Below, piece after piece: positions 1 to 8,939 of a stretch of 64,000 nt of DNA. Origin of the DNA: Heterocephalus glaber (taxonomy: Eukaryota > Chordata > Mammalia > Rodentia > Bathyergidae). Within the stretch, counting starts at the first letter, position 1. Each line of letters begins with the position of its first letter. The stretch is taken from NCBI RefSeq assembly GCF_000247695.1, contig NW_004624781.1:11841354-11905353 (forward strand), in the 5' to 3' direction. Made by a program: the position numbers and the translations under genes. The notes under the pieces are model-generated. The model was not told the origin of the DNA and ran no database searches. It saw nothing but the letters and a program-made list of their open reading frames with translations.

Positions 1-166
1 TTGGGAATTGCCATTGATTGTGGTGTCGGGGAGGATGCTGGGAAGGCCCAACCCCCCCAAACTCCCTCAACACACCCTCCCTCCCTGGCAACAACAAAGC
101 CAAAAAAAAAAAAAGCAAGAAAGGCGTTTAACAAATTTCAAAGTGGTTCAGATTGATAGTCTAAGC

Positions 167-335
167 CAGTGGTTCTCAAACTTTACACATGCCTCAAGAT
201 GGCTTGTTAAACCCAGATTACAGGGCTCTGCCCCTAGAGTTTCTGATGAGGGAGATAGGGATGGGCTGAGAATTTGCATTTCTAACGGGGCTCCAGGTGA
301 CCAGAGCTCGCCTTTGAGCTGTCTGTGGTGGAGCA
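167..335 (+). mobile_element. MER5A-like hAT-Charlie DNA transposon fragment
   Basis: The stretch opens with the terminal motif cagtggttctcaaact. It continues with the family's internal landmarks: a cttgttaaa block, gtttctgat, and gagaatttgcatttctaac followed by ccaggtga. This is the order of the short non-autonomous mammal-wide MER5 elements mobilised by hAT-Charlie transposase. The right terminal repeat is decayed. It has no coding content. The subfamily (A or B) is not certain. Confidence 0.8.
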
Positions 336-584
336 GGGTGGAAGTGCCTCAAGGTGCTGTAGGAGTCTAGGAAGACATCTTCTCACCTGAGAAGCATGTG
401 GCTGGTGAGTCCATAGATGGATGTGTGTGTTTTGTGTCGTAGGCAAACTAGTCCAAAGGATAAATAACTGCTTTCATCTTTGGAGCTTTCAGTGTAAGAT
501 TGGACAGTGGGATAAAATATGCAAGTTCATTTCTTTCCTTCAGTGTCCTGTTTGTTTTGTATGCTTTGCTTCCAAAGTAATCCA

Positions 585-668
585 CTTGGTTTGGAGCTCC
601 TTGAGGGTGCCTTTCTGTTTTCTTGCTGTGTTCTGGATGCTAAGCACACTGCTGTGTGCCAGGCCCTG
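585..668 (+). repeat. L2 LINE 3'-end fragment
   Basis: The phrase gagctccttgagggtgcc, followed downstream by a tgctaagcaca...gtgtgccaggccctg block, resembles the 3' end of L2, where a 'gctccttgagggcaggg' motif precedes 'gtgcctggcac'. It is short and diverged, so the call is moderate. Confidence 0.4.
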
Positions 669-2009
669 ATGTGGGTCTTGCAAGACTAAGTGCAAAATGG
701 AAATGCTGTGCTCCTTGTTCAAGAACAAGGAGGAGTTTGATTACAGCGACAGGCAGTGTAGACAGCGCAGCATCTGAGGCTGGGAGATAGCACCGTTTGC
801 ACACCTAAGAAGCTGGCCCTGCCTGTCACCTAGCAGATACTTAACAGAAACAATCAGTTAATTAGCTCCTCTCACCAAAGATCACCACCGACTCTAGATT
901 AACCAGGAAGAATTTTGAAGGACCTCTTGGCTTGATTCCCTCATTTTATGGTGGAGACAAGCGTTTTTATCCTGTTTATAGCATCTCTGTGGGACAGGAA
1001 TTATGAATCCCATCTGACTGAAGGCTCAGCTAGGACTTGACCATGGTGATTTGGACCAGTTTTCTGAAGCCCAGTACTTTTTGTGAAATTTGATTTTTAA
1101 TTGCTACGCTTGCTTGTCAGAGTTTAGTTAGATGCTTAAAAACGCAAAGCCAGTAGACAACCAAGTAGGAATTTGAATCCAACTTTTAAATCTAATTCTT
1201 TCTACTCCTCATCACTGAAGAAAGCATGTTTGGGGAAGTTCATTGATATATTGGCTTATATTTTTGAGCTCTGAAGTGTGGTATTGATCCTGATAAATCT
1301 AATTGACTCTTGGTCTGTTTCTGTGTTCTCTTTAGTTCTGAAAGCAAACGGTTCCTCAAATACACCCTTCTCCCAGGAGAGTCTGGCTCCTTCTGTTTTG
1401 CCACTGATGGCTTTGAAGGCTTTTCTTCCCAGTTACTCCCCACTCCCAGTAGTCTTTTGCCTTGCTACCTAATGTTTAGATTACATGAAAATAGTTAATT
1501 CCTAGTTACTGGAGTTCTCTATTCCCCTCATATGCTGTTGTTTTTGTGTGGGTACTTGATGTTCACTCCCCTATTCTCTGTGAGTGTGCAGATCTTTACC
1601 TCCAGGTTATAAAGACGAGCAGGTGTGGTGGTAAAGGCTGGGCACCAGCCAGTGGGCAGATGCTCTTGGCTGGAGCCTTGCTTCTGCCTCTTACTTGCTG
1701 TTCATGGCCAGCTTTTGGGTTATCCACACCTGAGCTTGTTTCCAGGTCCAAAAAACAGAGGACAGTTCAGTTCACGGGTCTGTGGCGCTCATGAAAGAGC
1801 TCATGTGGTGCTCATGGTTCAGGCAGAGTGCTTTGGTAATAGCATTGCTGGGCTCAGGGCTGGCCTCACACACAGCTAGGCAGTTGGTCAAACTTCATTG
1901 CTCCAATCTCTAAGGCTCATTTCCTGCTTCCTCTCCCTGGCTGGGGAGGTGATGGAATGCTGCCTTTACCTGTGGCTAATCTGCACTGAGGAACATTCAA
2001 GATTTCAAA
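669..2009. other. Unique non-coding stretch
   Basis: No repeat family, exon-like frame or RNA gene could be supported here. Open frames of 60-90 codons on both strands overlap each other and show no recognisable domain or splice context. A weak MIR-like feel around 960-1190 was too diverged to call. Confidence 0.5.
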
Positions 2010-2332
2010 AGCAGCCAAGCGTGGTGATGCATGCCTATAATCCCAGCATTCTGGGAACTGAGGCAGGAGGATTACAAGTTCCATCCCAAGCTAGGCAATT
2101 TAGTTATTTAGGGAGACCCTGTCTGAAAATAAAAAGTCAAAAGGTCTGGAGATGGGGCCGGGGATTTAGCTCAGTGGTTCTGCTGCCTGCCTCACAAGCG
2201 CAAGGACCCGAGTTTGATCCTCGGTACCAAAAAACAAAACAAACAAACAAACAAAAAAGGGCTGGGGAAGTAGGTCAATGGGAAGGTCCTAAGTTCAATT
2301 CCCAGTACTGCAACAAAATAAAACAACAGAGA
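2010..2332 (+). repeat. B1-dID dimeric SINE, split by an ID insertion
   Basis: The B1 part (about 2010-2143) has the box-A-like ggtgatgcatgcctataatccc and gaggcaggaggattacaag. The ID-related right part (about 2259-2332) reads ggctggggaagtagg...ttcaattcccagtactgca and ends in an A-rich tail. A fresh ID element lies between them. B1-dID dimers are known from squirrel-related, dormouse and castorimorph rodents, so this informs the taxonomic call. The 165-aa open frame across it (1898-2395) is an artefact. Confidence 0.8.
2155..2258 (+). repeat. ID SINE nested in the dID half of a B1-dID
   Basis: The tRNA-derived body is gggatttagctcagtggtt, then an anticodon-arm-like cctgcctcacaagcgcaagg and the box-B-like gagtttgatcc, followed by ggtacc and a (caaa)n tail. 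The flanks aaggtctggagatg (2141-2154) and aagggctggggaag (2257-2270) match at 11 of 14 positions and look like decayed target-site duplications. This is a pol III-type SINE, not a functional tRNA. Confidence 0.9.
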
Positions 2333-3384
2333 GGAGCTGTTGGCACAATTGGCAGTAATAGTAGCAGACTTTTTTGGTGGGTAGGTGCCTTCTAGGTGGC
2401 CCTTTATTTAACAGTGTGAGACGATGAGTATGTGTGTTAGTGTGTATAAATGCAAGTGTGTAAAGAGCTTGTGAACCTCCTCATTAGGATTTTTTTTTCC
2501 TCCCCTAGGTCATCTTCCCACACCTCCATTTTTCAAAGTTTTAGATGAAAACAACCATGGCTGTATGGGGCTCAGGGAAAAATCACTTTACTTTGATGTG
2601 CTCACCAATGCTTCTTCCCAGTTCTTCTGTCAGTTCCCAGTGTTGGAATAAATGCAAATGTTTATTTAGCAAGAGCCTAATGTCTTCTTACACACTCAAA
2701 ACTATTTTTATACTGCCAAAATGTTAAAGTAAGCATCAAGGGATGACATAAAGGTAGGCGTGTCTCATTCCCACTGCTTTGTCCTGATGATAATGGGGGA
2801 GGTGGACTCATTGTCTTTGAGCCTTAGGTACCATGTCAGCACTGGCTTGCTTCGCTGTGTAGCAGTCAGGAGGTCCAGCCCCGTTTCCTCCCTGCCCATC
2901 TTCCCCAAAGACCACCTTTGGGGTTGGGCAGTCATTAGCGCCCTTATAATAGGAATGAGGAACTTTATTTTGGGGGACATGGGGTGAGGTTGAGTGAATG
3001 GATAATAGAGGCAAATAGTGTTAAGATTGATCATCAAAGCTTAAGTGAAAGATTCACTCATTCTAAATGCCTATAGAATTCTCCGTAGTTTTGCATTTAT
3101 TTATAATTCTCCATATTTTTACATTTGTTTATTTTTACAGACTTTCACTTGATGGCACACATGAAATCAAGACTGTAATTTGGCCTATGACAACTTCATG
3201 GAAAACAAACACATTGTCAATGTACAAAAAAAGGTTGTTAAAAATGTATATATGAAATGTAAAGAGCTACTACCACAGAATCAAACACTCAGTGTCTGTC
3301 ACCAGGCCTCGGGCATAGGCCTTTGCCGACACCCCCAAGCCCTGTGTCTGCCCTTCTGATCTCATTTACCTCTCTCCCCCTGTA
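2333..3384. other. Unique non-coding stretch
   Basis: Apart from short T-runs nothing here is assignable. Overlapping open frames on both strands at about 2760-3037 lack any domain and have no splice context. The stretch could be ancient unrecognised repeat or plain intergenic DNA. Confidence 0.45.
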
Positions 3385-3556
3385 GGTAATATGATCCTGA
3401 ATTTTGTGACATTATCTTGCTTTTACTTAAAATTCTTAAAAATGCCACCTAATATATGTACCCCTATAAAATGCCACCTAAGTATGAATCCTTAGTTTGA
3501 GCTTTACATAAATGGAATTGTTCTGTTTATGTTCATTTATGACTTGCTTCTTTCTT

Positions 3557-3654
3557 TCTTTCTTTCTTTTTTTTTTTTTTTTGTACCAGGGATTGAACTT
3601 GGGACTTTGCGCTTGCAAGGCAGGCCCCTGAACCACTGAGCTAAATCCCCGGCT
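3557..3654 (-). repeat. ID SINE with 16-bp target duplication
   Basis: This is a reverse-strand ID element with poly-T first, then gtaccagggattgaacttgg and ending ctgagctaaatccccggct. The 16-base flank gacttgcttctttctt is perfect at 3541-3556 and 3655-3670. That shows retrotransposition into the older L1M and suggests a fairly young copy. Confidence 0.93.
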
Positions 3655-3905
3655 GACTTGCTTCTTTCTTTTACTATTATGTTTATGAGATTTATTCTGT
3701 TGATACGTGTTGCTATGGTTCATTCTCTTTTTTCATGGTTGTATAAATCCCACTTTGTGAATACATCATATTTCATTCACTGACTCTATTGTTGAAGACT
3801 TGTTTCTAGGTTTTGTGATTATGAATAAGGCTCTCTGAATATTCTTAACCATGTCTTCCTGCATGCACACAAGATTGGATTAAGATACCTATAGCTAGAA
3901 GGGAG

Positions 3906-3950
3906 ATTATATATTATATATGATATATATTATACATGCAAATATATATG
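3906..3950. repeat. AT-rich simple repeat
   Basis: A run of ttatatatt/atatat units at the edge of the L1M fragment. No gene content. Confidence 0.7.
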
Positions 3951-4009
3951 TTCCTTTTTTTAGCAGGCAACTCTACAGTTCTCAAAGTAGTTATACTGGG
4001 ACTGGATCT

Positions 4010-4090
4010 TTTTAATTCTTGGTGTCCCTAGCACCTAGGTAGGTGAATGGCCAAACACAGTTGTTCAGTACATATCCACTGGATGAAGGT
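4010..4090 (+). repeat. L2 LINE 3'-end fragment
   Basis: The segment ggtgtccctagcacctagg...aggtgaatggcc...ttcagtacatat...ggatgaa resembles the L2 3' tail (ccagcgcctagcac...taggtgctcaataaat...gaatgaa). Short and diverged. Confidence 0.45.
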
Positions 4091-4735
4091 GGATCCCCAC
4101 AGGATATATTGTCACACACTTGTCTATGAATAATGAACACTTTTTACCCCAACCGTAGAGTGGGCCTATTGGCTTGGTACAGAAGAATGTGGTTTAATAA
4201 TAATGAAGATAGGAGCAATATAATTGTAATGTCTTCTGTCACCTTAAAAAGGATTCATTCTTAGAAGGCCCAGTTGAAATGTCTATGGCAGGCAGAACCT
4301 TCTGAGCAAAAGGGGTCCCAGCTATCCTTTGGCAATTAATTTTCATCCCAGATGAACTACTGAGTCCTCATCATCTACAGTAAGCTGAGGGCAGACTTTG
4401 GGAGCTCTGTGTCTTGCAGTGTCGGTCTCCAGTCTCCGTGGCTTCTTCAGTGCTTGAGGGTTGTAGGTCTTTAACAGAGGGCGTCTGATGTTGCTGGAGG
4501 GGTTGTGAAAAATCGCAAATTCACAGAGCTACAAGGAGAAAGACATAAGTGGGCATTCTGTGTAGCAAAGCACTGCTAAGTCCTGTTCAAATGCAAGTAA
4601 TCCATATGGATAAAGCTTTAATTACATGCTTTGAAATACCTCTCCATAGAGCAGTACCTCAGGGACCCCTTTCTCTTATCCAATCCTTTTTTAACAAACT
4701 GCTACATTTAAAAAATATTTAAAATAATTTAACTT
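4091..4735. other. Unique non-coding stretch
   Basis: No coding or repeat signature could be supported. Base composition is ordinary and there is no frame longer than about 60 codons. Confidence 0.4.
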
Positions 4736-4748
4736 GTAATCTAAATTT

Positions 4749-4790
<42 letters not shown>

Positions 4791-4929
4791 ACTCACGTAA
4801 GTATGGGAGGGCCATAACGGAGACCTGAGGAGCTCAGTATCACCCCTCATTAAAAAGCACTACCCTGTGAGATCTTTACCAAACATCTCACAGTTTTAAT
4901 AAGCACCCTACTTGGAGTAATCTAAATTT

Positions 4930-4970
<41 letters not shown>
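4736..4970. repeat. Duplicated segment with two (TG)n microsatellites
   Basis: The 15-base string gtaatctaaatttaa, followed at once by a (gt)n tract of about 40 bases, occurs at 4736 and again at 4917, 181 bases apart. The intervening DNA (about 4790-4916) is unique. It is either a short tandem duplication or an insertion flanked by a long target duplication. Confidence 0.85.
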
Positions 4971-4971
<1 letters not shown>

Positions 4972-4972
<1 letters not shown>

Positions 4973-5340
4973 GCTAGGCATTGAACCCAGGGCCTTTACA
5001 CTAAGCTACATCCTCAGACCTTTTGCTATACAGTAATATCTTGGTTTACGAATGCTTCTGTTTACAAACAGCGTTTAGCAAAATTTTGCTTCTGTTTTCA
5101 AATTCTGCATCGGGTGACAAACACGACTATAGCCATCTTCCCCCCGCCCCAATACAAATGCAGCCATCTTCCCCCAAATCGTAAAACAAATTAAGTTTAT
5201 AAACTGAGGTATCACTATTTCATTTTGAGACAGGGTCTTGCTAGGTCACCAAGTTGCCCAGGCTGGGCTGGAACTTGAGATCCTCCTGCCTCAACCTCCC
5301 AGAATGCTCAGATTCCAGGCATGTGCCAACATGCTTGTCT
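4972..5340 (-). repeat. B1-dID SINE interrupted by a DNA transposon
   Basis: The reverse-strand ID-like half (4972-5025; cattgaacccagggcc then aagctacatcctcag) is followed after an insertion by the reverse-strand B1 half (5222-5340; gagacagggtcttgctagg, then cctcctgcctcaacctccc). Removing 5031-5217 restores the usual order of dID, T-rich linker and B1, so the two halves belong to one element. Confidence 0.75.
5031..5217. mobile_element. Short Tigger-like (TcMar) non-autonomous element
   Basis: The left end agtaatatcttggttta and the right end taaactgaggtatcact are inverted repeats with four mismatches in 17 positions. A TA dinucleotide sits at each side, as expected for Tc1/mariner-type insertion. 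The interior has no open frame. It lies inside the linker of a B1-dID SINE, so it inserted after that SINE. The Tigger assignment rests on TIR style and TA target only. Confidence 0.6.
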
Positions 5341-5446
5341 TAAAATAATTTTATATTTGCAGAAAAGTTGCAAAGATAGTACCGAGTTTCTGTGTACTCT
5401 TCACTCAGTTTGCACTGTTAACATTTTACATAACTGTGCTAGACTT
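5341..5446 (-). repeat. L1M 3'-UTR fragment, part A (split by L1)
   Basis: Wording such as tttgcagaaaagttgcaaagatagtac, tactcttcactcagttt and gttaacattttacataac matches the reverse strand of the L1M 3' region. The continuation is found about 5.8 kb downstream at 11206-12010, so the younger L1 in between inserted into this element. Confidence 0.6.
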
Positions 5447-5457
5447 CTAAAAAAAAA

Positions 5458-5541
5458 TTTTTTTTTTTGGTACCGGGGATCAAACTCGGGTCCTTGCGCT
5501 TGCGAGGCAGGCGGCAGAACCACTGAGCTAAATCCCTGGCC
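5458..5541 (-). repeat. ID SINE
   Basis: Poly-T, then ggtaccggggatcaaactcg, ccttgcgcttgcgaggcagg and ctgagctaaatccctggcc. It is close to the window's ID consensus. Flanks acttctaaaaa and acttccaagaaa are similar, consistent with an imperfect target duplication at the 3' end of the adjacent L1. Confidence 0.92.
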
Positions 5542-7239
5542 AACTTCCAAGAAATTTTTAATTTTATTAGTACATGTTTGTAGTTCATGTGGTTCACAGT
5601 CACCTTGGGGAGTGGTTGCATGTACATACCACAGCTTCTTTTTCTTTTTTAAATCCCCTTCCTCTTCCCTTCCCCTCCCTCCTCCTCTAATTCCCCATCC
5701 CATTTTTCATTCTTGTTGATATTATCAGTCTTAGCTCATGTTATGGCATTTAGTGCTTACATTAATTGAGGTTATTAGGCTCCTGTACATGGCATGTCTT
5801 TATTCTATTTATTTCCCCTTCCCCCTCCTTGCCTCTCATGCTTTTTCCTTTGAACCTCTCCCCTCCTTGTTCCAAGAGATCCATCTCCTTGTCCCCTTCT
5901 AGCTATCCTTTATTACTCTCTTTGTTTGTACTTTGCCTCACTCAAATGAGAGATACTGTAATGTATTTAAGCTTGTTTTTCTGGTTTATTTCACTCTACA
6001 TTATTTTTTCCAGGTACATTCATTTTTCTATAAATGTCTCAGATCTGTCACTCTTTACAGAAGAGTAGTATTTCATTGTATATAAATACCACATTTTCTT
6101 TATCCAATAATCTGTTGATGGATATATAGGCTGTTTTCAGGGTTTTGCTATTATGAATTGTGCTGCTATAAACATTGGTTGCATGTATCGCTGTAGTATG
6201 ATGATGTAAGCTCTTTGGGAAAGATACCTAGCCAGGGGATCACTGGGTCATATGGAATTTCTAATTTCATTTCTTAGAGAAATCTCCATACTGATTTCCA
6301 TAATGGTTATATTAATTTACATTCCCATCAGCAATGACAGAGGGTTTCTTTTTCACCACATCCTCGCCAGCATTTGTTATTGTTTGATTTTTTTTATGAT
6401 TGCTGTTCTTTCTTGAGTAAGATGGAATCTTAGCATTTTTTAAAATGTCCATTTCTCTGATGGCCAGAGATGTTGAGCATTTCTTCATATATTTGTTGAC
6501 CATTTGTATTTCTTCCTCTGTGAAGTGTCTGTTTATTTCTCTTGTCCATTTCTTGAGTGGCTCTTTAATTTTAGGTGGTTTAAGTTTTTGAGTTCTTTGT
6601 ATATTCTAGATATTAGTCTTCCACCTGAGGACTAGCTGGAAAATGTTTTTTCACTTTCTGTTCGTTGTCTCTTCACTCTCCTGATTGATTCTTTTGCTAT
6701 ACAGAAGCTTCTTAGTCTGACATAATCCCATTTGTTGACTCTTGCTGTTATTTCTTGTACAAATGAGGTTCTGTTTAGAAAATCCTTTCTTACACCTATG
6801 TCTTCATGTGTCTTACCTATTTTATCTACCTTTATTTTTAATCTTTTTGTTTTAACATTTAGATCTTTGCTCCATTTTGACTTTACTTTAGTATATGGTG
6901 AGAGATAAGAGTCCTGTTTCAATCATCTGCGCTCAGATAACCAGTTTTCCCAGTACCACTTGTTGAATAGACTATCTGTCCTCCAACATATGCTTTTAGC
7001 CCCTTTGTAGAAAATCAAATAGGTTAATGTGTCTGGGGAAGTTTATGTATCTTCATTTCTCCTCCATTGATCCACATATCTTTTTTTTGTTCCAGTACCA
7101 TGGTGTTTTTATAACTGTTGCTTTGTAGTTTCTTTGCATTTTCTGATTTCCTCTTCAATCTCCTTTTCCAGAGTACTGTAGTTTTCTTTGTAGATGTCTT
7201 TAACTTCCTTGGTTAGGTTGATTCCTAGGTATTTCATTT

Positions 7240-7713
7240 TTATGAAGCTACTGTGAATGGTGTAATTTTCATAGTTTCCTTCTCATCCTGCTTATTGTTG
7301 GTATATACAAATGCTAATTTATTTTTGTGTTGATCTTTTATCCTGCTACATTGCTGAAGTTTGTTATTTAGTTCTAAGAGCTTTTTTGTGAAGTTCTTTG
7401 GGTCTTCTATGCACAGTATCATGTCATCTGCAAATAATGATGATGTGAGTTCTTCCTTTCCTATATGTATCCATTTTATTTCTTTCTCTTGCCTAATGGC
7501 GCTGGCTGATATTTTAAGTACTGTGTTGAATAGAAGAGGTGATGGTGGACATTCTTGTCTTGATCCTGATTTTAGGGGGAATGCTTTTAGTTTTTCCCCA
7601 TTTAGTACAATGTTGGCTATTGGGTTGTCATATATAACCTTTATCATATTTAGGTATGGTCCTTCTATACCTGTTTTTTTCAGGGTTTTTTTTTTTAAAT
7701 CATGAAGGGGCAT
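7240..7713 (-). pseudogene. L1 ORF2 reverse transcriptase fragment
   Basis: This 157-residue open frame covers the palm region of the L1 reverse transcriptase, which copies L1 RNA at the target nick. Near residues 50-63 it has the conserved G(S/T)RQ-C-P-SPLLFN box (one substitution, QECPPS), and at 94-97 the catalytic FADD with both aspartates kept. The C-terminal part (ELNNKLQQCS...) drifts from the family, and flanking frames carry stops. A full L1 ORF2p is about 1,275 residues, so this is a relic. The overlapping forward frame at 7361-7705 is its shadow. Confidence 0.85.
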
Positions 7714-8007
7714 TGGATTTTGTCAAAACCTTTTTCTGCATTTATTGATATGATCATATGGTGTTGACCTTGCTTCTGTTTATGTGATGTATTACATTTA
7801 TTGACTGATGTATGTTGAAACATCCTTGCATCTCTGGGATAAAACCTACTTGATCATGATGTATGATCTTTTTGATAATGTGCTGCATTCTATTTGCTAA
7901 TAACTTGTTGAGGATTTTTACATCTATGTTCATTAAGGAGATTGGCCTACAGTTTTTTTTTTTTAGTTGGGTCTTTATCTGGTTTTGGGATCAGGGTGAA
8001 TTCTGGG

Positions 8008-8690
8008 GAAAATAGATAAGAAACTGGATGAGCTAACCAAAACAGTTCAAAATTTGAATGACAGACTCAAAAAGGATATAGAATCCTCTAAAAGATGTCA
8101 GACAGAAATACCTGAAATAAAAAACTGTACAAAATTCATACATTGGAGAAATGGCCAATGTGAAGCACAGTGTCTGATATTAAGAACAAAATAATGAATT
8201 ACAATAAAGAGCTCAAAGAAGCCAAAAAGAAAAAAATAAGAGAACAAGAGAAGACATCCAGCAGCTACTAGATGACAACAAGAAGACCATCTAAGGATAA
8301 TTAGAGTTAGAGAAAAATTAGAAGATAGCACAGATAGCATAAATGGATTCACTAACATGCTTACCGAAATCATGGAATATAAGAAATATAAGAAAACATA
8401 AGAAAAGAGTTTAAAATACAAGTAAGCAGCCAGGCATGGTGACATGCACCTGTAATCCCAGCACTCAAGAGGCTGAGGCAGGAGGATTGCTTTGAGTTTG
8501 AAATCAGCCTGGGCTACATTGTGAGTTGAAGGCCAGTCTGAACTACATAGTGAGACACTGTCTCAAACAAACAAACAAAAATACAAGTAAGCAACACTTA
8601 TAGAACACCAAACAATTAGAATTTTAAAAAAAGAAGTTCACAAAGGCACATCCTTTTTAAATTACCAGATATCCAGAAAAAAAAAACCAT
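8008..8690 (+). other. Inverted internal segment of the L1
   Basis: Flanking L1 material runs on the reverse strand, but here the A-rich, lysine/glutamate-rich coding-like strand is the forward one. Broken frames such as KKLDELTKTVQNLNDRLKKD and EKLEDSTDSINGFTNMLTEI resemble the coiled-coil part of L1 ORF1. The polarity returns to reverse at about 8690. A later B1 insertion lies inside. The ORF1 assignment is an inference from composition and heptad-like spacing. Confidence 0.5.
8429..8577 (+). repeat. B1 SINE with 16-bp target duplication
   Basis: Starts gccaggcatggtgacatgc, has ctgaggcaggaggattgc, and contains the doubled phrase gggctacattgtgagt / gaactacatagtgagac that marks the internal duplication of B1, then an (acaa)n tail. 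The 16-base flank aaaatacaagtaagca is perfect at 8413-8428 and 8578-8593. Confidence 0.95.
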
Positions 8691-8906
8691 CGGCATATTG
8701 AGTGAAATTGCTGTGAACTTTTGGTTCATTTCCTCTTTGAATTCATCTATTTTCTTCATCCCTTCTATGAACTTTTCATAGATTTCTGCTGTCTGGTATT
8801 TGTTCTTTCTCACTTTGTGACCACTTGCTTTGCCTTGGGGGGGGGGTTGGAGCTTTTCTATTTCCTTGCTTCCCCATTCATTCACATATATATTATATAT
8901 GGCCAT
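8690..8906 (-). pseudogene. L1 ORF1-like N-terminal fragment
   Basis: The reverse-strand frame begins MAIYNIYVNEWGSKEIEKLQ and continues through KYQTAEIYEKFIEGMKKIDEFKEEMNQKF, a charged helical stretch placed where ORF1 should follow the 5'UTR of this L1. ORF1p is an RNA-binding chaperone with a coiled coil. The frame breaks at the inversion junction near 8690. The family assignment comes from position and composition, not from a conserved motif. Confidence 0.45.
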
Positions 8907-8939
8907 CTTTTTCCCCTCCTTTTTTTGAGGGGCTTACTG

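Larger units (their letters stand above)
3385..3960 (-). repeat. Old L1M-type LINE 3' fragment
   Basis: Read on the reverse strand this carries the typical L1 3' ORF2 wording, seen here as its complement: aaatggaattgttctg, then ttcatggttgtataaatcccac, ...tatttcattcactgactctattgttgaa and gtgattatgaataaggctctctgaa. These correspond to the 'tccattgtatgg...ttatccattcatctgttgatgg...tattgtgaataatgctgc' landmarks of mammalian L1. It is heavily diverged, and an ID element interrupts it. Confidence 0.65.

Noticed and set aside
2155..2230. tRNA-like box A/box B sequence (also at every other ID copy)
   Set aside because: These are tRNA-derived ID SINEs with A-rich tails and target duplications, not functional tRNA genes.
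1898..2395. 165-codon forward frame
   Set aside because: It spans a B1-dID and a nested ID. SINEs often give long chance frames.
4751..4970. Regularly repeated units suggesting a CRISPR array
   Set aside because: They are TG microsatellites in a mammalian genome. No repeat-spacer pattern exists.
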